The notes under the pieces are model-generated. The model was not told the origin of the DNA. It saw only the letters and a program-made list of their open reading frames with translations, and did not search any database. A program made the translations under genes and the position numbers. Below, one piece after another: positions 1 through 10,979 of a stretch of 64,000 bases of DNA. Position 1 is the first letter of the stretch. Each line of letters starts with the position of its first letter. Source of the stretch: Lepiota brunneoincarnata. Lineage: Eukaryota; Basidiomycota; Agaricomycetes; Agaricales; Agaricaceae. The stretch is taken from the NCBI GenBank assembly GCA_023014365.1, contig JAEBUN010000063.1, positions 62,001 to 126,000 of the forward strand, given 5' to 3'.

Positions 1-230
1 GTGGGCCAGGTATCGTATGCACAGATTCATATGCAGTTTAATGAAGCCAAGGGTACATCGAGGGTTGGAAAGCTCTCACGATGTGCGATCTTCCCGGTGC
101 CACGGACAGAGAGAGCAGCATAAAATCGTTGGACAACATGTTCCTCTAGTACAAGCATCCACGCTGGCTTGTCACGCAAGGCCGCGCCACCTCAATATCA
201 GGTCAATTTTCCTCCCGAGATCAAATGTTT
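1..230 (-). pseudogene. HNH-nuclease family gene relic (middle exons)
   Basis: This stretch aligns by eye with the middle exons of the better preserved HNH gene at 1974-2201: the same run from the histidine-containing LHxxH segment through a conserved ESFPTL-like block. It is cut off at the window edge. At about 230 it changes abruptly to sequence resembling the C-terminal exon of another family member, so it is a rearranged fragment. No complete reading frame is visible. Confidence 0.5.
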
Positions 231-1085
231 ATACAGGTAGCAGATTGAATTTCTTAGCTTTCATAGTATCATCAGAGATCGATTGGGTCCATGCATGATA
301 TAAAGCTGCAAGTTTCTCCAGGAATGGCCTTTCCCATGAGGGGAAAAACGTCTAAGTTACGGCCTGCTTCGAAAATGACAGGTTTAGGATGGAGATTGCT
401 CGTGAGCAAGGGTAGCTTCAAAAACGGGTAGATGTGACCAATGACATCACCGGATGAAGGTGAGGGATTCATAGAACTGCTTGACGTGTTCTTCTGGTAT
501 AAACATCTAGGAGTGCTTGTCATGCATGGTGTGCAGAGCCGCACCATCTGAGCTGCAGCTCAGTTTCCTCATAGTGAAAAGGCTACGAACAAGATGGACC
601 AACACAGGAAGATGTTGTACCACGTGTCCAAGCTCAGCGTAAGATGTTACATTCCCCGAGAATGGTGAGCTAGGAACTGTGTCAGTCATAACCGATAACA
701 GCACGGATACCGTGATTACCACGTCCTCGTCGTTTCTGACTCTTCTTGGAACACAATGAGCGAACTCCCCGGCACGTTCCGAGTGAACGTTTTCAACGAG
801 ACAGCAGCCGTGACATGGATCTACATCTCAGACTCGATTTTTGGCTGCTTTGTCTACTTTCCGGTGGGCCCCGAGTTGCGCAGAGGAGGTTGTCTGAGTT
901 TCTTTGGCAATCTCGCTCCGAGGACCGTATCCTGGGTCCATGAAACCAAGAACACCGGATTAAATAAGCAGTTAACCTCAATAAAGACATGACTCAAAGC
1001 TGTTAAGCTTGACAAGCTTGAGCGCTGAGCGCTGACTGATTATCGATGTTCTGTGGTGCAATCGCGAGCGCATTGCGGAAGTAGG
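231..1085 (-). pseudogene. HNH-nuclease family pseudogene
   Basis: Reading on the minus strand, 740-860 encodes the family HNH core: a Cys-x2-Cys pair (PCHGCC), then LVENVH and the histidine block FAHCVPRR. A TGA lies in the core frame a few codons before the Cys pair, where intact relatives have CGA (Arg). The downstream conserved exon (LEWYWG... in relatives) is degraded to a form keeping only DTWYNIF. The C-terminal exon is short and lacks the acidic and basic tail seen in relatives. I read this as a nonsense-carrying duplicate; a splice variant skipping the TGA cannot be excluded. Confidence 0.55.
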
Positions 1086-1296
1086 GTTAGTTCGAGTTGA
1101 CGGAACTAGCATTACGAGATGGGCCCCCCCCACCCGACCCCATCCTCTCTTCCCCAGGTCGAAGCTCGGCGACTGACGGATGCAATTATGCTTATATTAT
1201 AACCCCATTTCCCTCTCTTCAAAAGCATGAATTTTTATCAAACCCACGGAATGTGGGGCTATATCATACAAGGTCCAGAATATCAAACATCGGCTA

Positions 1297-2700
1297 TCAT
1301 GCATAAAGAGGAGGATCACATTGCTCAGACCACGACCTGATCGATTCCACAGTCCACTTCTGACGCCCCACAACTTGCCCATGCTCGTATAGGGTCCTTC
1401 CTGACAACCTCGAATGGCTTGGACGTTTATGACCGCTATGTTGGGCTTTTTCAGCAGGAGCAGTGTTATCACCACTGCCCTGCAAGCGTTGACTTTTCCG
1501 TGGAGCAGGGGAACCGCGGTTGGGGCTACTCCTTCGTGGCCGCTTCGCCGTACGTGTCTCATCATGGTCATCATTGTCAGAATCATCGTCGCCACCACCA
1601 TGCGGCGGGTCAAACTTCTCATCGTCCATAGCATCATCGGGGATAGGTCCAGTCCATGCAGCATATATGGCTGCGATTTTTGGCAGAATTGATTCGCCCT
1701 GAGTAAAGGGAAGAATTTGATCGAACAGCTCCAATCTGCGGCTAGCTTCAAAGAGTAACAGGGATATTTTGCGGCCGGCTTCGAAAATGACAAATTTAGG
1801 ATGAAGATGACTCGTCAACAGGGGTAAATTCGAATATGGGCAAATATGCAGCATGAAATCGTCAAATGATGGTGCTATCTCGTCAGCCAAAACAGTGTGC
1901 TGACGAACGATGGGCATGTGTTCCATCCTGCCGGGGATTGGAAGAAGGCGGTATTTGAATATATTTTCCTGGGTCAAACATCGTAAGCACAGACATATAT
2001 GCGGTTCAAACAAAGCCAAGGTACATTGAGGGTTGGAAAGCTCTCACGATGTGCGATCTTCTTGGTGCCAGTGACACAGAGAGTGTCATAAAGTTGTTGG
2101 ACGACATGTTCCTCCGGTACGAGCATCCACGCTGGCTTGTCGTGCATTGCATGCAAGGTTGCACCACCTGAATTGAACGTCAATTCACCTCCAGAGACCA
2201 AGGATTATGCACAATAATCACTCACATGTGAAGATGTTATACCGCGTGTCCAGGTTCAAAGTGTAACGCTCCATGCCCCAATACCACTCGAGTTTAGTGA
2301 GCTGAGAGCCACTTCAGACATTCGAAAAGTAGCAGCAATATGACACGTACCAAATCCTCATTCTTCATTAACCTTCTTGGAATACAGTGAGCAAACTGAA
2401 CGGCACAATCTGGATGAACATTTTCAACGAGGCAATGACCACCACAGGGATCAACACTTCGGACTCGATTCTTCGTTACTTCGTTTATGCATGTCCCAGG
2501 CTGGAGTCGCGTAGAAGGAGTTGTCTGCACGTCTGTAGCAGCCTCGCTTCGAGGATGGTATTCTGTCTCCATAAATGCAAGAAGACTGGGGGTAGACAAC
2601 CAACTAACCTCAGCGAAGACATGTTTTAAGGTTGTTGGCCTGGATAAGCTCCGGCTCAGACTGATTATCGATATTATGTGACGCGACTGGGAATACGTTG
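1297..2700 (-). CDS. HNH-nuclease domain protein, tandem copy 1 (multi-exon)
   Basis: At least four exons can be followed on the minus strand. At 2510-2350 lies the first half of the HNH fold: VDPCGGHCLVEN then AVQFAHCIPRRLMK. At 2290-2230 is LEWYWGMERYTLNLDTRYNI, followed by a GTGAGT donor. At 2185-1990 is LHAMHDKPAWMLVPEE and QQLYDTL. A long last exon contains NLPLLTSHLHPKFVIFEAGR, an Asp-rich block, an NLS-like TAKRPRR and the end WSEQCDPPLYA, with stop at 1297-1299. The H...N...H order and Cys pair fit the HNH_2-type nuclease domain abundant in some agaricomycetes. The 5' end is unresolved: a conserved HNIDNQS stretch near 2680 suggests one more upstream exon. Biological role unknown. Copies at 8722 and 12358 are close paralogues. 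Confidence 0.6.
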
Positions 2701-3090
2701 AGGAAGTGATTAGGAAGAAAGAGCGGCAACATTGTAGATAAACATGTCCAAACACGGAACCATCATTACGGGATCTCGGCGTCTGACCTGCGTACTTTGG
2801 CCTTCTTGTGGCGACTGCGAAGCACACGTTTCTGCATCGTGGACCAGATATCTGCAGGTATCAGAGGGTGATACATTTGTCCAACATAAAGGCTAGCCGG
2901 AATCAGCAATAAGCAGCCACACAGCAATAATGCCTTGTATATATATTGTGGCATGCTAGTGTCAGCAGGAGGATTTGATTTTCCTGGTCCAACAGGTGAT
3001 ATGCAACCCCTGAGTATGACCATTTTTTCATAACCTAGCGTGACTTCAAATTCATGACCAGTATTCCAGCCTGATGTGCATTGTGCACTG
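2700..3090. other. upstream region of HNH copy 1
   Basis: This AT-rich stretch is shared with the region upstream of the HNH gene at 8722-10254 (10100-10440), so it was duplicated together with the gene. It presumably holds the promoter or an unrecognised first exon. I see no other gene. Confidence 0.4.
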
Positions 3091-3471
3091 GTATTGCCCT
3101 TTATCCACCAACGTTTTGGAACTGGGCAACTGCAGTCGAGAGTTCTCCTTCATTGCTGAATGATTCTTCTCCATCGTAGTCACTAGACAGAGGTGGATTG
3201 TTGGGGATAGGCCGGACCCACACACGATGTGTGGCTGAAATACTTTTGACAGATTCAGTTTGCCCTAGACAATATGAAGGGTTTCATTCATCAATGGCTA
3301 ACAGGGTGACAATGTCTTCTCAGGCCTAACTATCAAAGATCAAGTATCATTCGTAAACAGGGGATTACATTGCTCAGAGCATAACCTGATCAATTCCACA
3401 GTCAACTTCTAAACTTGCACATGCTCATATAGTATCCTTCCCAACAACCTTGAATGACTTGGACGTTCATG
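3090..3471 (-). pseudogene. HNH-nuclease family relic (C-terminal exon)
   Basis: The stretch around 3360-3420 is a degraded version of the C-terminal coding block of the intact paralogues (WTVESIRSWSEQC), preceded by remnants of the PIPDDAM-like segment. A closely similar relic lies at 10440-10915. No open frame remains. Confidence 0.5.
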
Positions 3472-3771
3472 GGGGGACTTATGTGGGTTTTGCCCTTGCG
3501 AATGGGCTCACCAGAGGGCTTAACCACTGCCCTAACCCGCCTTGGCTCATGTAGCGATAGAATTAGACTACCTAACTTAGGATGGCTGTGGGGGAGTATG
3601 AATCAATACATCAATTGATCTGCTGGACCAGCTAGCGCGCCGGGGTGCCTCCGGGGCCCCGTACAGGTAGGTAGGAAGGGGGGCTGGGCCTGGGGCATCC
3701 CTCCCACTTGGGACCCCTCATGGCATGGTTACCTGATGAGAGGCCGGCCCACTGCGTAGTCTTTTACACTA
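3472..3771. repeat. dispersed repeat of about 270-300 bp, copy 1
   Basis: This block, from a GGGGGACTT start through CCTAACCCGCCTTGGCTC to CTGATGAGAGGCCGG and TTTTACAC, recurs with about 80-90% identity by eye at 29779-30049. It contains no open frame and I recognise no family. The second copy runs directly into a SINE-like sequence, so it may be part of a larger composite repeat. Confidence 0.65.
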
Positions 3772-3838
3772 TGGTGAAGAGAACTAGACTCTTCAGCACG
3801 TGAAAGGCGCCGAAACGAAACCGAAACACGATCGAAAC
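3772..3838. repeat. dispersed repeat R, left part of copy 1 (split by hAT)
   Basis: The GAAAC-rich sequence here continues after the hAT insertion at 5344 and matches the start of a second copy at about 24885-25668. The last eight bases, ATCGAAAC at 3831-3838, are the target site duplicated by the hAT element. Confidence 0.5.
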
Positions 3839-5335
3839 TAGGGGTGCCGAAGTTCGGTTCAGAACTTCGGTTCGAACCTGAACCTCCTGAACTGAACCTA
3901 AAAGGTCAGTCCAGTTCAGGTTCAGGTTCAGCCCCTGGCCTGTTGGTTTGGTTCACGGTTCAGGCTCAAAAATGATGGGCCTGAACGCGTTCGAACCGAT
4001 AAGTTAGAGCCTCGCAGTAAATACAACAATTTACAACAATTTTCCCAGTAGAAATGGGAAGATTGATGTATATCTCAGGGACAACTGCAGGGATCAGCAA
4101 GCAATTTTCGCTGTTCGATAGCCCCTGCTGACACCTCTTGAACGCGCCACTTCATGCCCCAATTGACCCACCCCTTCCCTCGTCATCGCCGTCAACATTG
4201 CCTAGATTCATTCCTCATTTCGTAATTTCACACTGCACCATTCCTCTCATTACTACCACCGTTCGATGCGCATCTTTAAGGGCTTTCCAACGCCATATTG
4301 CACATCCTGGGAAACACTCTTTCAGTGAAGTAAAACACGTTTTCCTGGCTGATCACCATCCCCACACAGATGTCTCTGTTCTGGGGCCATTTCTCAACAC
4401 CTTGGGATACAGTAACTTACATCTGGAAGGTCTCTCCCGTGCCTTTCCAACAAGCCCACTCACGTCCGGTTGCGCTTAGCGGTTGTCTTGCAAATTGAGG
4501 ATCTTTGCTGTCTCATCACTTTCCCTCCTTGCAGGGCTTCTGGGCCCACTGCCTTGCTTCAACATGCTTGGGCTTATCTTTTTTATGTTGGAAATAAAAA
4601 CCAATTGTGAGTGTCATGGTGCACAGGGGGTCCAAGCATTGACTGCTTGTCCCTATGATCACCCACCTCCCTGTGGTTTGGCTCCTGAGCATTTTATTTC
4701 TCTCATCCTCTATGTAAAAGGTAGCCAGCATGCCAGGATAGTTATCTACTCATTCTATTGTTCTGGCTTTACTTTAAATACCATAGCAAGAATCCCCTGC
4801 AGTCTCAATTCTCACAGAATCACACATACAAGTTTCTGAGGCTGTAAGAAGTCTTTATCACTTTCCTCTCATGACAATTACTTGTCTTCTAACAGGTATA
4901 GAATACATCAGTTCTTGCATATATGAGTTTCTGAGGCTAATGATCACTCATATTCTAACATTTTACTCTTATTCACCCTTCCTACCCTTCTTTGGTTATT
5001 TGTACCTGTTTTTTTCTTTTTTTGGAGGGGCTAATATATGTGTATGGAAAAGATGGTTACAAAACTGGACTTCTAGATGGAGGAGCAGAAGCAAAGGAAT
5101 GGGAGCTCAAGGAATGGAACTTTGATTAGTTTATTGCCAATATAAACACTTTTTATAACATAGTACAAAAAAGTTCAAGTTCGAACCTGTTTGAACCCTG
5201 AACTGAACCTTCTGAACTGAGTTCAGGAGGTTCAGTTCAGGTTCAGGTTCAGGTTCAGTAAATCTGAGTAGGTTCAGGTTCAGGTTCAGGCTGAGGGGGT
5301 GCCGAACTGAACTGAACTGAACTTTGGCACCCCTA
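3839..5335. mobile_element. non-autonomous hAT-like DNA transposon (1,497 bp)
   Basis: The left end TAGGGGTGCCGAAGTTC and right end GAACTTTGGCACCCCTA form imperfect terminal inverted repeats. The element is flanked on both sides by the perfect 8-bp direct repeat ATCGAAAC (3831-3838 and 5336-5343), the target duplication length of the hAT superfamily. Subterminal regions are full of short GGTTCAG/CTGAACC motifs in both orientations (3850-3970 and 5165-5320), as expected of transposase binding sites. Internal frames (for example 4138-4479) have no recognisable transposase or BED/hATC motif, so mobility would depend on a partner elsewhere. The intact duplication and TIRs suggest fairly recent insertion into repeat R. 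Confidence 0.8.
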
Positions 5336-5343
5336 ATCGAAAC

Positions 5344-6005
5344 ACGATCGAAACAGTGCTAACACGAACAAACAAAGGGGCGAGTGTGGTTGGCGAAACA
5401 ACCACTGGGCTTCGAAAACCAAGAAAGACGAGTTATATGCAAGAGAGCGAGAGAGAGGGAGAATGAGACTGAGAGGGAGTTTTTGGGTCATATATTGACT
5501 GCCGAGCTCATAAGTGAGCTCGGAACTTTATATACAAGCAAAATATTGTACTGACTATGTTTTCTGTACCGAAACAGACCGGAAATTTTAGATATAATTA
5601 TGCTAGGACAAATCTGGGGATAGTGAAGGTGAAACAGGGGAAGAATGAGAAGTTTTTGTGGCTACAAGAACAGATATAAGGGAAGCTGAAGGGAACTAGT
5701 GAATGGGGTGGTGTGCGAAGCTCAGAAAGATCTAAATAAGGGAGAAAAACTTATGCTAAAGTTCAACCTCAGGGAAAGGAATAGAAATATAGTGAAAATT
5801 TATTTGTTAAGGAATGTAAGAGGTTTCGGGCAAAATGGATATGTTGCAAAATGATAACGGCTCTAATCAGCTGGGCGCTCCGAGTGTCTTGATCCGGGTT
5901 TGGATTTCGGATTCCGAGTTTGGGTTCCGAGTCCAGGTTCTGAGTCCTACGAGAGGTGGCATAGGGCAGCCTTTGCAGGTGTAGCCGCTTGCCCACCTCT
6001 ACAAC
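5344..6005. repeat. dispersed repeat R, right part of copy 1
   Basis: This continues the repeat split by the hAT insertion. It shares scattered blocks with 25040-25668: AGGGGCGAGTGT, GTGAAACAGGGGA, GGGCGCTCCGAG, and the end GCCCACCTCTACA against GCCCACCCCTACA. It is AT-rich with no coding potential that I trust. It could be a solo LTR on the minus strand (TGTAG start), but no clear target duplication was found. Confidence 0.5.
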
Positions 6006-6131
6006 GGCTTTTTCATCTGTCGGTCTGTGTGTAATTCCTTAGCCAGATCCTTACTCAAGCATCAGGCTGGCCGTCTCCGAAGATAGGGCAGCAAGCTGCA
6101 AAAGTGCAAGATCTTGGAATCGAACCAAGAT
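6006..6131 (-). repeat. SINE-like repeat, copy 1
   Basis: On the minus strand the sequence starts with a tRNA T-arm-like block containing GGTTCGATTCC inside a perfect CTTGG/CCAAG stem (a pol III B-box match). It continues through a body with CGGAGACGGCC and GTAAGGATCTGGCTAAGG and ends in GATGAAAAAG. Diverged copies are at 13811-13931 and 30055-30155. No full tRNA head can be folded upstream of the B-box, so this is either a 5'-truncated tRNA-derived SINE or another pol III repeat. Confidence 0.5.
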
Positions 6132-6239
6132 GACTACTGTGTTGACTTTTGCGGCCAGAGAAGCACGACCACCATTCCCTGCAAGGGCCAATTTCTTCTT
6201 GGATTTGGGAAGCAGCGTTCGAGAGTGCTCCCTGTCACT

Positions 6240-7030
6240 GCTTTGCTGTACATGTCATGTCATTTGTCGCCCTCGCTAGTGAGCAGGTGGTGGATTGAAT
6301 TTCTCAGTTTTTATAGCATGATCGGGGATAGATTGGGTCTATGTACATACACTATATCTCAGGGAAGGGCGGTATTGGAATGTAGTTTCATACATGAAGG
6401 ATAATCAACTTCTGTGCTGCTCACCGAGACCAAGGGATGCTGGATGATGGGAAAAGGTTCGCGAATGGTAACCGTCTTAACTTGTAAGACTGCTGGACGA
6501 TGCGTTCATCTGGTAGAAACATCCAGAAATGCTCGCCATGTATGGTGTGCAGAGCCGCACTGCCTGAACCATGCCTCCCCCAAGTTAAAATGCTACGAAC
6601 GAGATGAACCCAGACGAGAAGATGCTCCACCCCATGTCCATGTTCAGCTTAAGATATTCCATTTCTTAACACCACTCAAGGTGAGTGAGCTAAGAGCTGC
6701 TTCAGGCAAGACCGATAACAGCAAAGATACAGCAATTAGCATGTATCCTTTATTTCTCAAGCTTCTCGGAATGCAATGAGCCCATTCCACAGTGCGATCT
6801 GGGGGAATGGGGAACAATTTGAAAGGGACGGCAACTGTGACATGGATCTACATCTCGGACCCGATCGTGAGCGGCTTTGTCTACTTGCAAGTCGGCCCGC
6901 AGTCGCTTTGAGGCCGTTGTTTGAGCATCTGTGGCGGCCTCGTTTTGAGGACGTTATCCTGGGTCCATGAACCGAAGAACATTCGATTAAACAAGCAGCC
7001 AACCTCACGAAAGATATGACTCAAAGCTGT
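6240..7030 (-). pseudogene. HNH-nuclease family pseudogene, subfamily b copy 1
   Basis: Minus-strand reading shows VRDVDPCHSC at about 6830-6865 and VEWAHCIPRSLRN at about 6755-6800, the two halves of the HNH core. They lie in different frames, off by one base. The same shift is present in the sister copy at 11700-11820, so it predates their duplication. Further down, LHTIHGEHFWMFLPDERIVQQSY (two parts) and a C-terminal fragment at 6280-6340 are visible. The long acidic/basic tail of the intact paralogues is absent. Confidence 0.5.
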
Positions 7031-7488
7031 TAAGCTTGACAAGCCTGAGCGCCGACTGATTATCGATGTTATGTGGCGCAACGGGAAGCGCGTCACGGAA
7101 GTAGGTTAGTTCAAGTTGACGGAACCAGCATTACGAGATATACCTGATGACCACAGCCTGCCGCCAGGCTCTCCCCAGCCGACCTCACCACGCTCTGGCA
7201 CCCACATGCCAGGAAGATTATTTTACTCCCCACTCAACTACCTACTACCTAAGTTCCCCTTCTCTCACTTCCCTGGGTCAAAGCTCAGTGACCGACGGAT
7301 GTAGTTGTGCTTACATTACAACCCCCTTTGCCTCTCTTCAAAACCACAATTTTCCTCAAACGTATGGGGTGTGGGGCTATATAGTACAGGATCAAGAATA
7401 TCAAAGATTGAGTATCATAAATAAACAGGAGGATCATATTGCTCAGACCATCGCCTGATTGATTCCACAGTCCACTTCCGATGCCCCA
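7030..7488. other. intergenic spacer repeated between HNH units
   Basis: The segment at 7080-7330 (CCGCCAGGCTCTCCCCAG, CCTGGGTCAAAGCTCAGTG and following) recurs at 1100-1210, 8549-8650 and 12060-12290. It therefore belongs to the duplicated unit and probably holds 5' or 3' flanking sequence of the HNH genes. No separate gene is seen. Confidence 0.45.
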
Positions 7489-8112
7489 TCATTTGCCCAT
7501 GCTCATATAGGTCCTTCCTGACAACCTCAAATGGCTTGAACATTTATGACTGCTATGGTGGCCTTTTGCAGCGTGACCAGTGTTACCACCACTCCCCTGC
7601 AAGTGCTGACTTCTTCGTAGAGTAGGGGAACCGCGGTTGAGACTGCTCCTTAGTGGCTGCTTCGCTAAATGTATCTTGTCGTGGTCGTCATTGTCAACAT
7701 CACCGTCACAAGCATGCAGCAAGTTGAGCTCCTCATCTTTCATAGCACCACGCAATCTTCTGTAGAATTGGCATCACCAATATAAGATTGAAAACTCCCG
7801 AGGAGGGTAACAGGCCCAACTCGTGGCAGGCTTCGAAAGTGATGAATTTAGGATGAAGATGACTCGCCAAGAGAGATAGATCCGCAACTGGATAGGTGTG
7901 GATAGTGAAATCGCCGGATGAAGGTGTGGTTCTTGGGCGCGCGATAGTGATGGTTAAATCAACTCATTTGGGTGATATCTGAACAAGACGGTATCAAAAT
8001 GTAGTTTCCTACCCAAAGGATTATTAATTTCTGTGTTACTCACTGAGACCAAGGCGTACATATCTGAGACCATAGCATTACGAGATATGCCTGATGACAA
8101 TAACCTGCCCTC
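7489..8112 (-). pseudogene. HNH-nuclease family relic (C-terminal half)
   Basis: At 7489-7755 the minus strand keeps the family's acidic and Lys/Arg tail (DNDDHDKIHLAKQPLRSS) followed by LSGRTYMSMGK. Upstream at 7780-7880 the FVIFEAGRK-like block is present but shifted in frame. The region is cut at 8112 by the LTR-like insert at 8114. Confidence 0.5.
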
Positions 8113-8113
8113 T

Positions 8114-8548
8114 TGACTCTTGTAAAACGAGTTCGTCGTTAGCAACAAAAATTGTAGATGATAAGACCGGCAAAACGGTCTAAGGGCTTAGGTCCGAGTG
8201 AACGAGGGTAAGATATAGAAGGAACGTGTAAAATTAGAGGACCGAGAGTAAAAGTAAGGAATTCCGAGAGTAACGAAAGAAAGGGGGGGCCCAGAACTAC
8301 CTAGCTAGGTGCTCGAGCACCCGAATTTATACTACGAGTCCGAGATAATTAGCTATGAGAAGTGGAACGAGTCGCGAGGGAGGTGAATAGGTGTCTATGG
8401 TGACAAAGAGAAAAACTACGCTAAGGAGGCATTGTGCCACCGGGAGCGACAACGGCTCGGAAATCGAGTCGTGTCGGGATCTGATGAGACAATGGCGAGG
8501 AGGGAGCGCGCAACGAGCTGTGCGCGTAGGCGTGTTTCCTCCCTCACA
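8114..8548. mobile_element. probable solo LTR (435 bp)
   Basis: This segment is absent from the corresponding place in the paralogous units (7165, 12110), where the flanking sequence continues uninterrupted. It starts TGACTC and ends CTCACA (TG...CA) and is bracketed by CTCT on both sides (8110-8113, 8549-8552). No internal coding region is present. A solo LTR of a Ty3 or Ty1-type element is the simplest reading. The short flanking repeat is weak evidence. Confidence 0.4.
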
Positions 8549-8721
8549 CTCTCCCCAGCAGACCTCACCCTCTCTTGCCCAGGTCGAAGCTCGGCAACTG
8601 ACGGCTGCAATTATGCTTATATTATAACCCCCTTTCCCTCTCTTCAAAACCATAATTCTTTATCAAACCCACGGAATGTGGGGCTATATCATACAAGGTC
8701 AAGAATATCAAACATTGACTA

Positions 8722-10254
8722 TCATGCATAAAGAGGAGGATCACATTGCTCAGACCACGACCTGATCGATTCCACAGTCCACTTCTGACGGCCCACCACT
8801 TGTCCATGCTCATATAACGTCCTTCCTGACAACCTCGAATGGCTTGGGCGTTTGTGACCGCTATGTTGGCCTTTGTCAATCGGGGTGGCGTTACCACCAC
8901 TGCCCTGCAAGCGTGGACTTCTTCGTGGAGTAGGAGAATCACGGTTGAGATTGCCCCTTCGTGGCCGCTTTGCTGTACGTGTCTCGTCATGGTCATCGTT
9001 GTCAGAATTATCGTCACCAGCATGCGGTGGGTTGAACTTCTCATCATTCATAGCATGTTTGGGAATGGGTCCGGTCCATGCAGTATATATGGCTGCAATT
9101 TTTGGCAGAATTGGGTCGCTCCCGGTGAAGTGAAAGATTTGATCAAGGACTAACGAAGATATTTTGCGGCCGGCTTCGAAAATGACAAATTTAGGATGAA
9201 GATGACTCGTCAACAAGGGTAGATTCGGATATGGGCAAATGTGCAGCCTGAAATCGTCAAATGATGGTGTTGTCTGGTCAGCCAAAGCAGCGTGCTGGCG
9301 AACAATGGGCAAATGTTCCATCCTGCCAGGGATTGGAAGAAGGCGGTATTTGAATATATTTTCCTGGGTCAAGCACCGTAAGCACTGACATATATGCGGT
9401 TCAACAAACCCAATGTACATTGAGGGTTGGAAAGCTCTCACGAAGTGCGATCTTCTCGATGCCACGGACGCAGAGAGCGTCATAAAGTTGTTGCACGACA
9501 TGTTCCTCCGGTACGAGCATCCACGCTGGCTTGTCGTGCATTGCATGCAAAGTTGCACCACCTCAATTGAACGTCAATTCGCCTCCAGAGACCAAGGAGT
9601 ATGCACAAGAATCACTCACATGTGAAGATGTTATACCGCGTGTCTAGGTTCAAAGTGTAATGTTCCATGCCCCAATACCACTCGAGTTTAGTAAGCTGAG
9701 AGCCACTTCAGACATTCGGAAAGTAGCAGCAATATGACACGTACCAAATCTTCATTCTTCATTAACCTTCTTGGAATACAGTGAGCAAACTGAACGGCAC
9801 AATCCGGATGAACATTTTCGACGAGACAATGACCACCACAGGGATCAACACTTCGGACTCGATTCTTCGTTACTTCGTTTATGCACATCCCAGGCTGGAG
9901 TCGCGTAGAAGGAGTTGTCTGCACATCTGTAGCAGCCTCGCTTCGAGGATGGTATTCTGTCTCCATAAATGCAAGAAGACTGGAGGTAGACAACCAACTA
10001 ACCTCAGCGAAGACATGTTTTAAAGCTGGTATCCCGGATAAGCTCCAGCTGCGACTGATTATCGATGTTATGTGGCGCAACTGGGAATGCGTTGTGGAAG
10101 TGGTTAGGAAGAAAGAACAGCAACATTGTAGATAAATATATCCAAACACGGAACCAACATTACGAGATATCACCTGGCCCTGTGTCTGAACTGGGTACTT
10201 TTGGCCTTCCTGTAGCAACTGCTCCGTACACGTTTCTGCATCGTGGACAGACAT
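8722..10254 (-). CDS. HNH-nuclease domain protein, tandem copy 2 (multi-exon)
   Basis: Organisation is the same as at 1297-2700. Minus strand: VDPCGGHCLVEN / AVQFAHCIPRR at about 9745-9880; LEWYWGMEHYTLNLDTRYNI at about 9620-9690 followed by a GTGAG donor; a middle exon with MLVPEE-like and RESFPTL blocks at 9400-9590. The last exon has NLPLLTSHLHPKFVIFEAGR, an Asp/Asn-rich block, TAKRPRRG, and ends WSEQCDPPLYA with stop at 8722. Cys pair, AHC histidine and RYN asparagine are all kept. This is the best conserved member of the array. The first exon and start codon are not determined; a conserved HNIDNQS stretch near 10060 may be upstream coding sequence. Confidence 0.6.
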
Positions 10255-10440
10255 CTACAGGTAATAAGGGTAATACATTTGTCCCACATAGATGCTAGCC
10301 CGAATCGGCGATGAAGCAGCCACACAGCAATAGCACTACATATGGTAGGTATCAAGGACCACAATGTCAACAAGAGGATTCGATTTCCTGGCCCAACAGG
10401 CGATATGCACCCCTTTATTATGACCGCGTAGCACATTTAT
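10255..10440. other. upstream region of HNH copy 2
   Basis: This matches 2830-3030 upstream of copy 1 and no independent gene is seen. It probably contains the promoter of the HNH gene at 8722-10254. Confidence 0.35.
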
Positions 10441-10915
10441 TCATAACATAACATGACTTCAAATTTGTGAACACTATTTCAGCCTGATGTGCAGTGGTAT
10501 TGCCCTTTATCCACCAACAGCTTGGAATTGGGCGACCGCAGTTGAGCACTACTGGAACAATTCTTCTCCTCATCATAGTCACTAGACAGAGGTGGATTGT
10601 TGGGGATAGGTTGGATCCATACGTGATGAAAACCTGCGGTTCTTTTGACAAATTTGGTTTGCCCTAGACAATATGAATAGTCTCATTCATCGATGGTTAG
10701 CAGGGGGACAATTTCTTCTCGGGCCTAACTATCAAAGATCAGGTATCATGCGTAAACAGGGTATCACATTACTTGATCGATTCCACGGTCCACTTCTAAC
10801 GCCCTGCAACTTGCCCATGCTAATACAATACCCTTCCTGGTAACCTCGAATGACTTGGACATTCATGACCACTATCTTTACCTTTGCGGCTGGAGGGTCG
10901 TGACCGCTATTCACC
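10440..10915 (-). pseudogene. HNH-nuclease family relic (C-terminal exon)
   Basis: This is a counterpart of 3090-3471. The block around 10770-10800 corresponds to the WTVES...C end of intact paralogues but is interrupted. It lies directly upstream of copy 2, as the other relic lies upstream of copy 1, so gene and relic were duplicated as one segment. Confidence 0.45.
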
Positions 10916-10979
10916 TATAAGAGTCAATTTCTTCTTGGATTTGGGAAACCGCATTTGAGAGTGTTCGTCTGTTACTGCT

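Noticed and set aside
1197..1793. 198-codon frame overlapping the last exon of HNH copy 1
   Set aside because: It is an alternative frame of the exon whose real frame shows the conserved block and acidic/basic tail shared with the paralogues.
3733..3740. CTGATGAG as a possible hammerhead core in the 270-bp repeat (also at 30013-30020)
   Set aside because: No GAAA strand and no stem II or III pairing follows within a suitable distance.
9881..10135. plus-strand frame with protein-like LQLRLIIDVMWRNWE
   Set aside because: It is antisense to HNH copy 2; the matching stretches in other units contain stops on the plus strand, so the apparent pattern reflects duplicated DNA.
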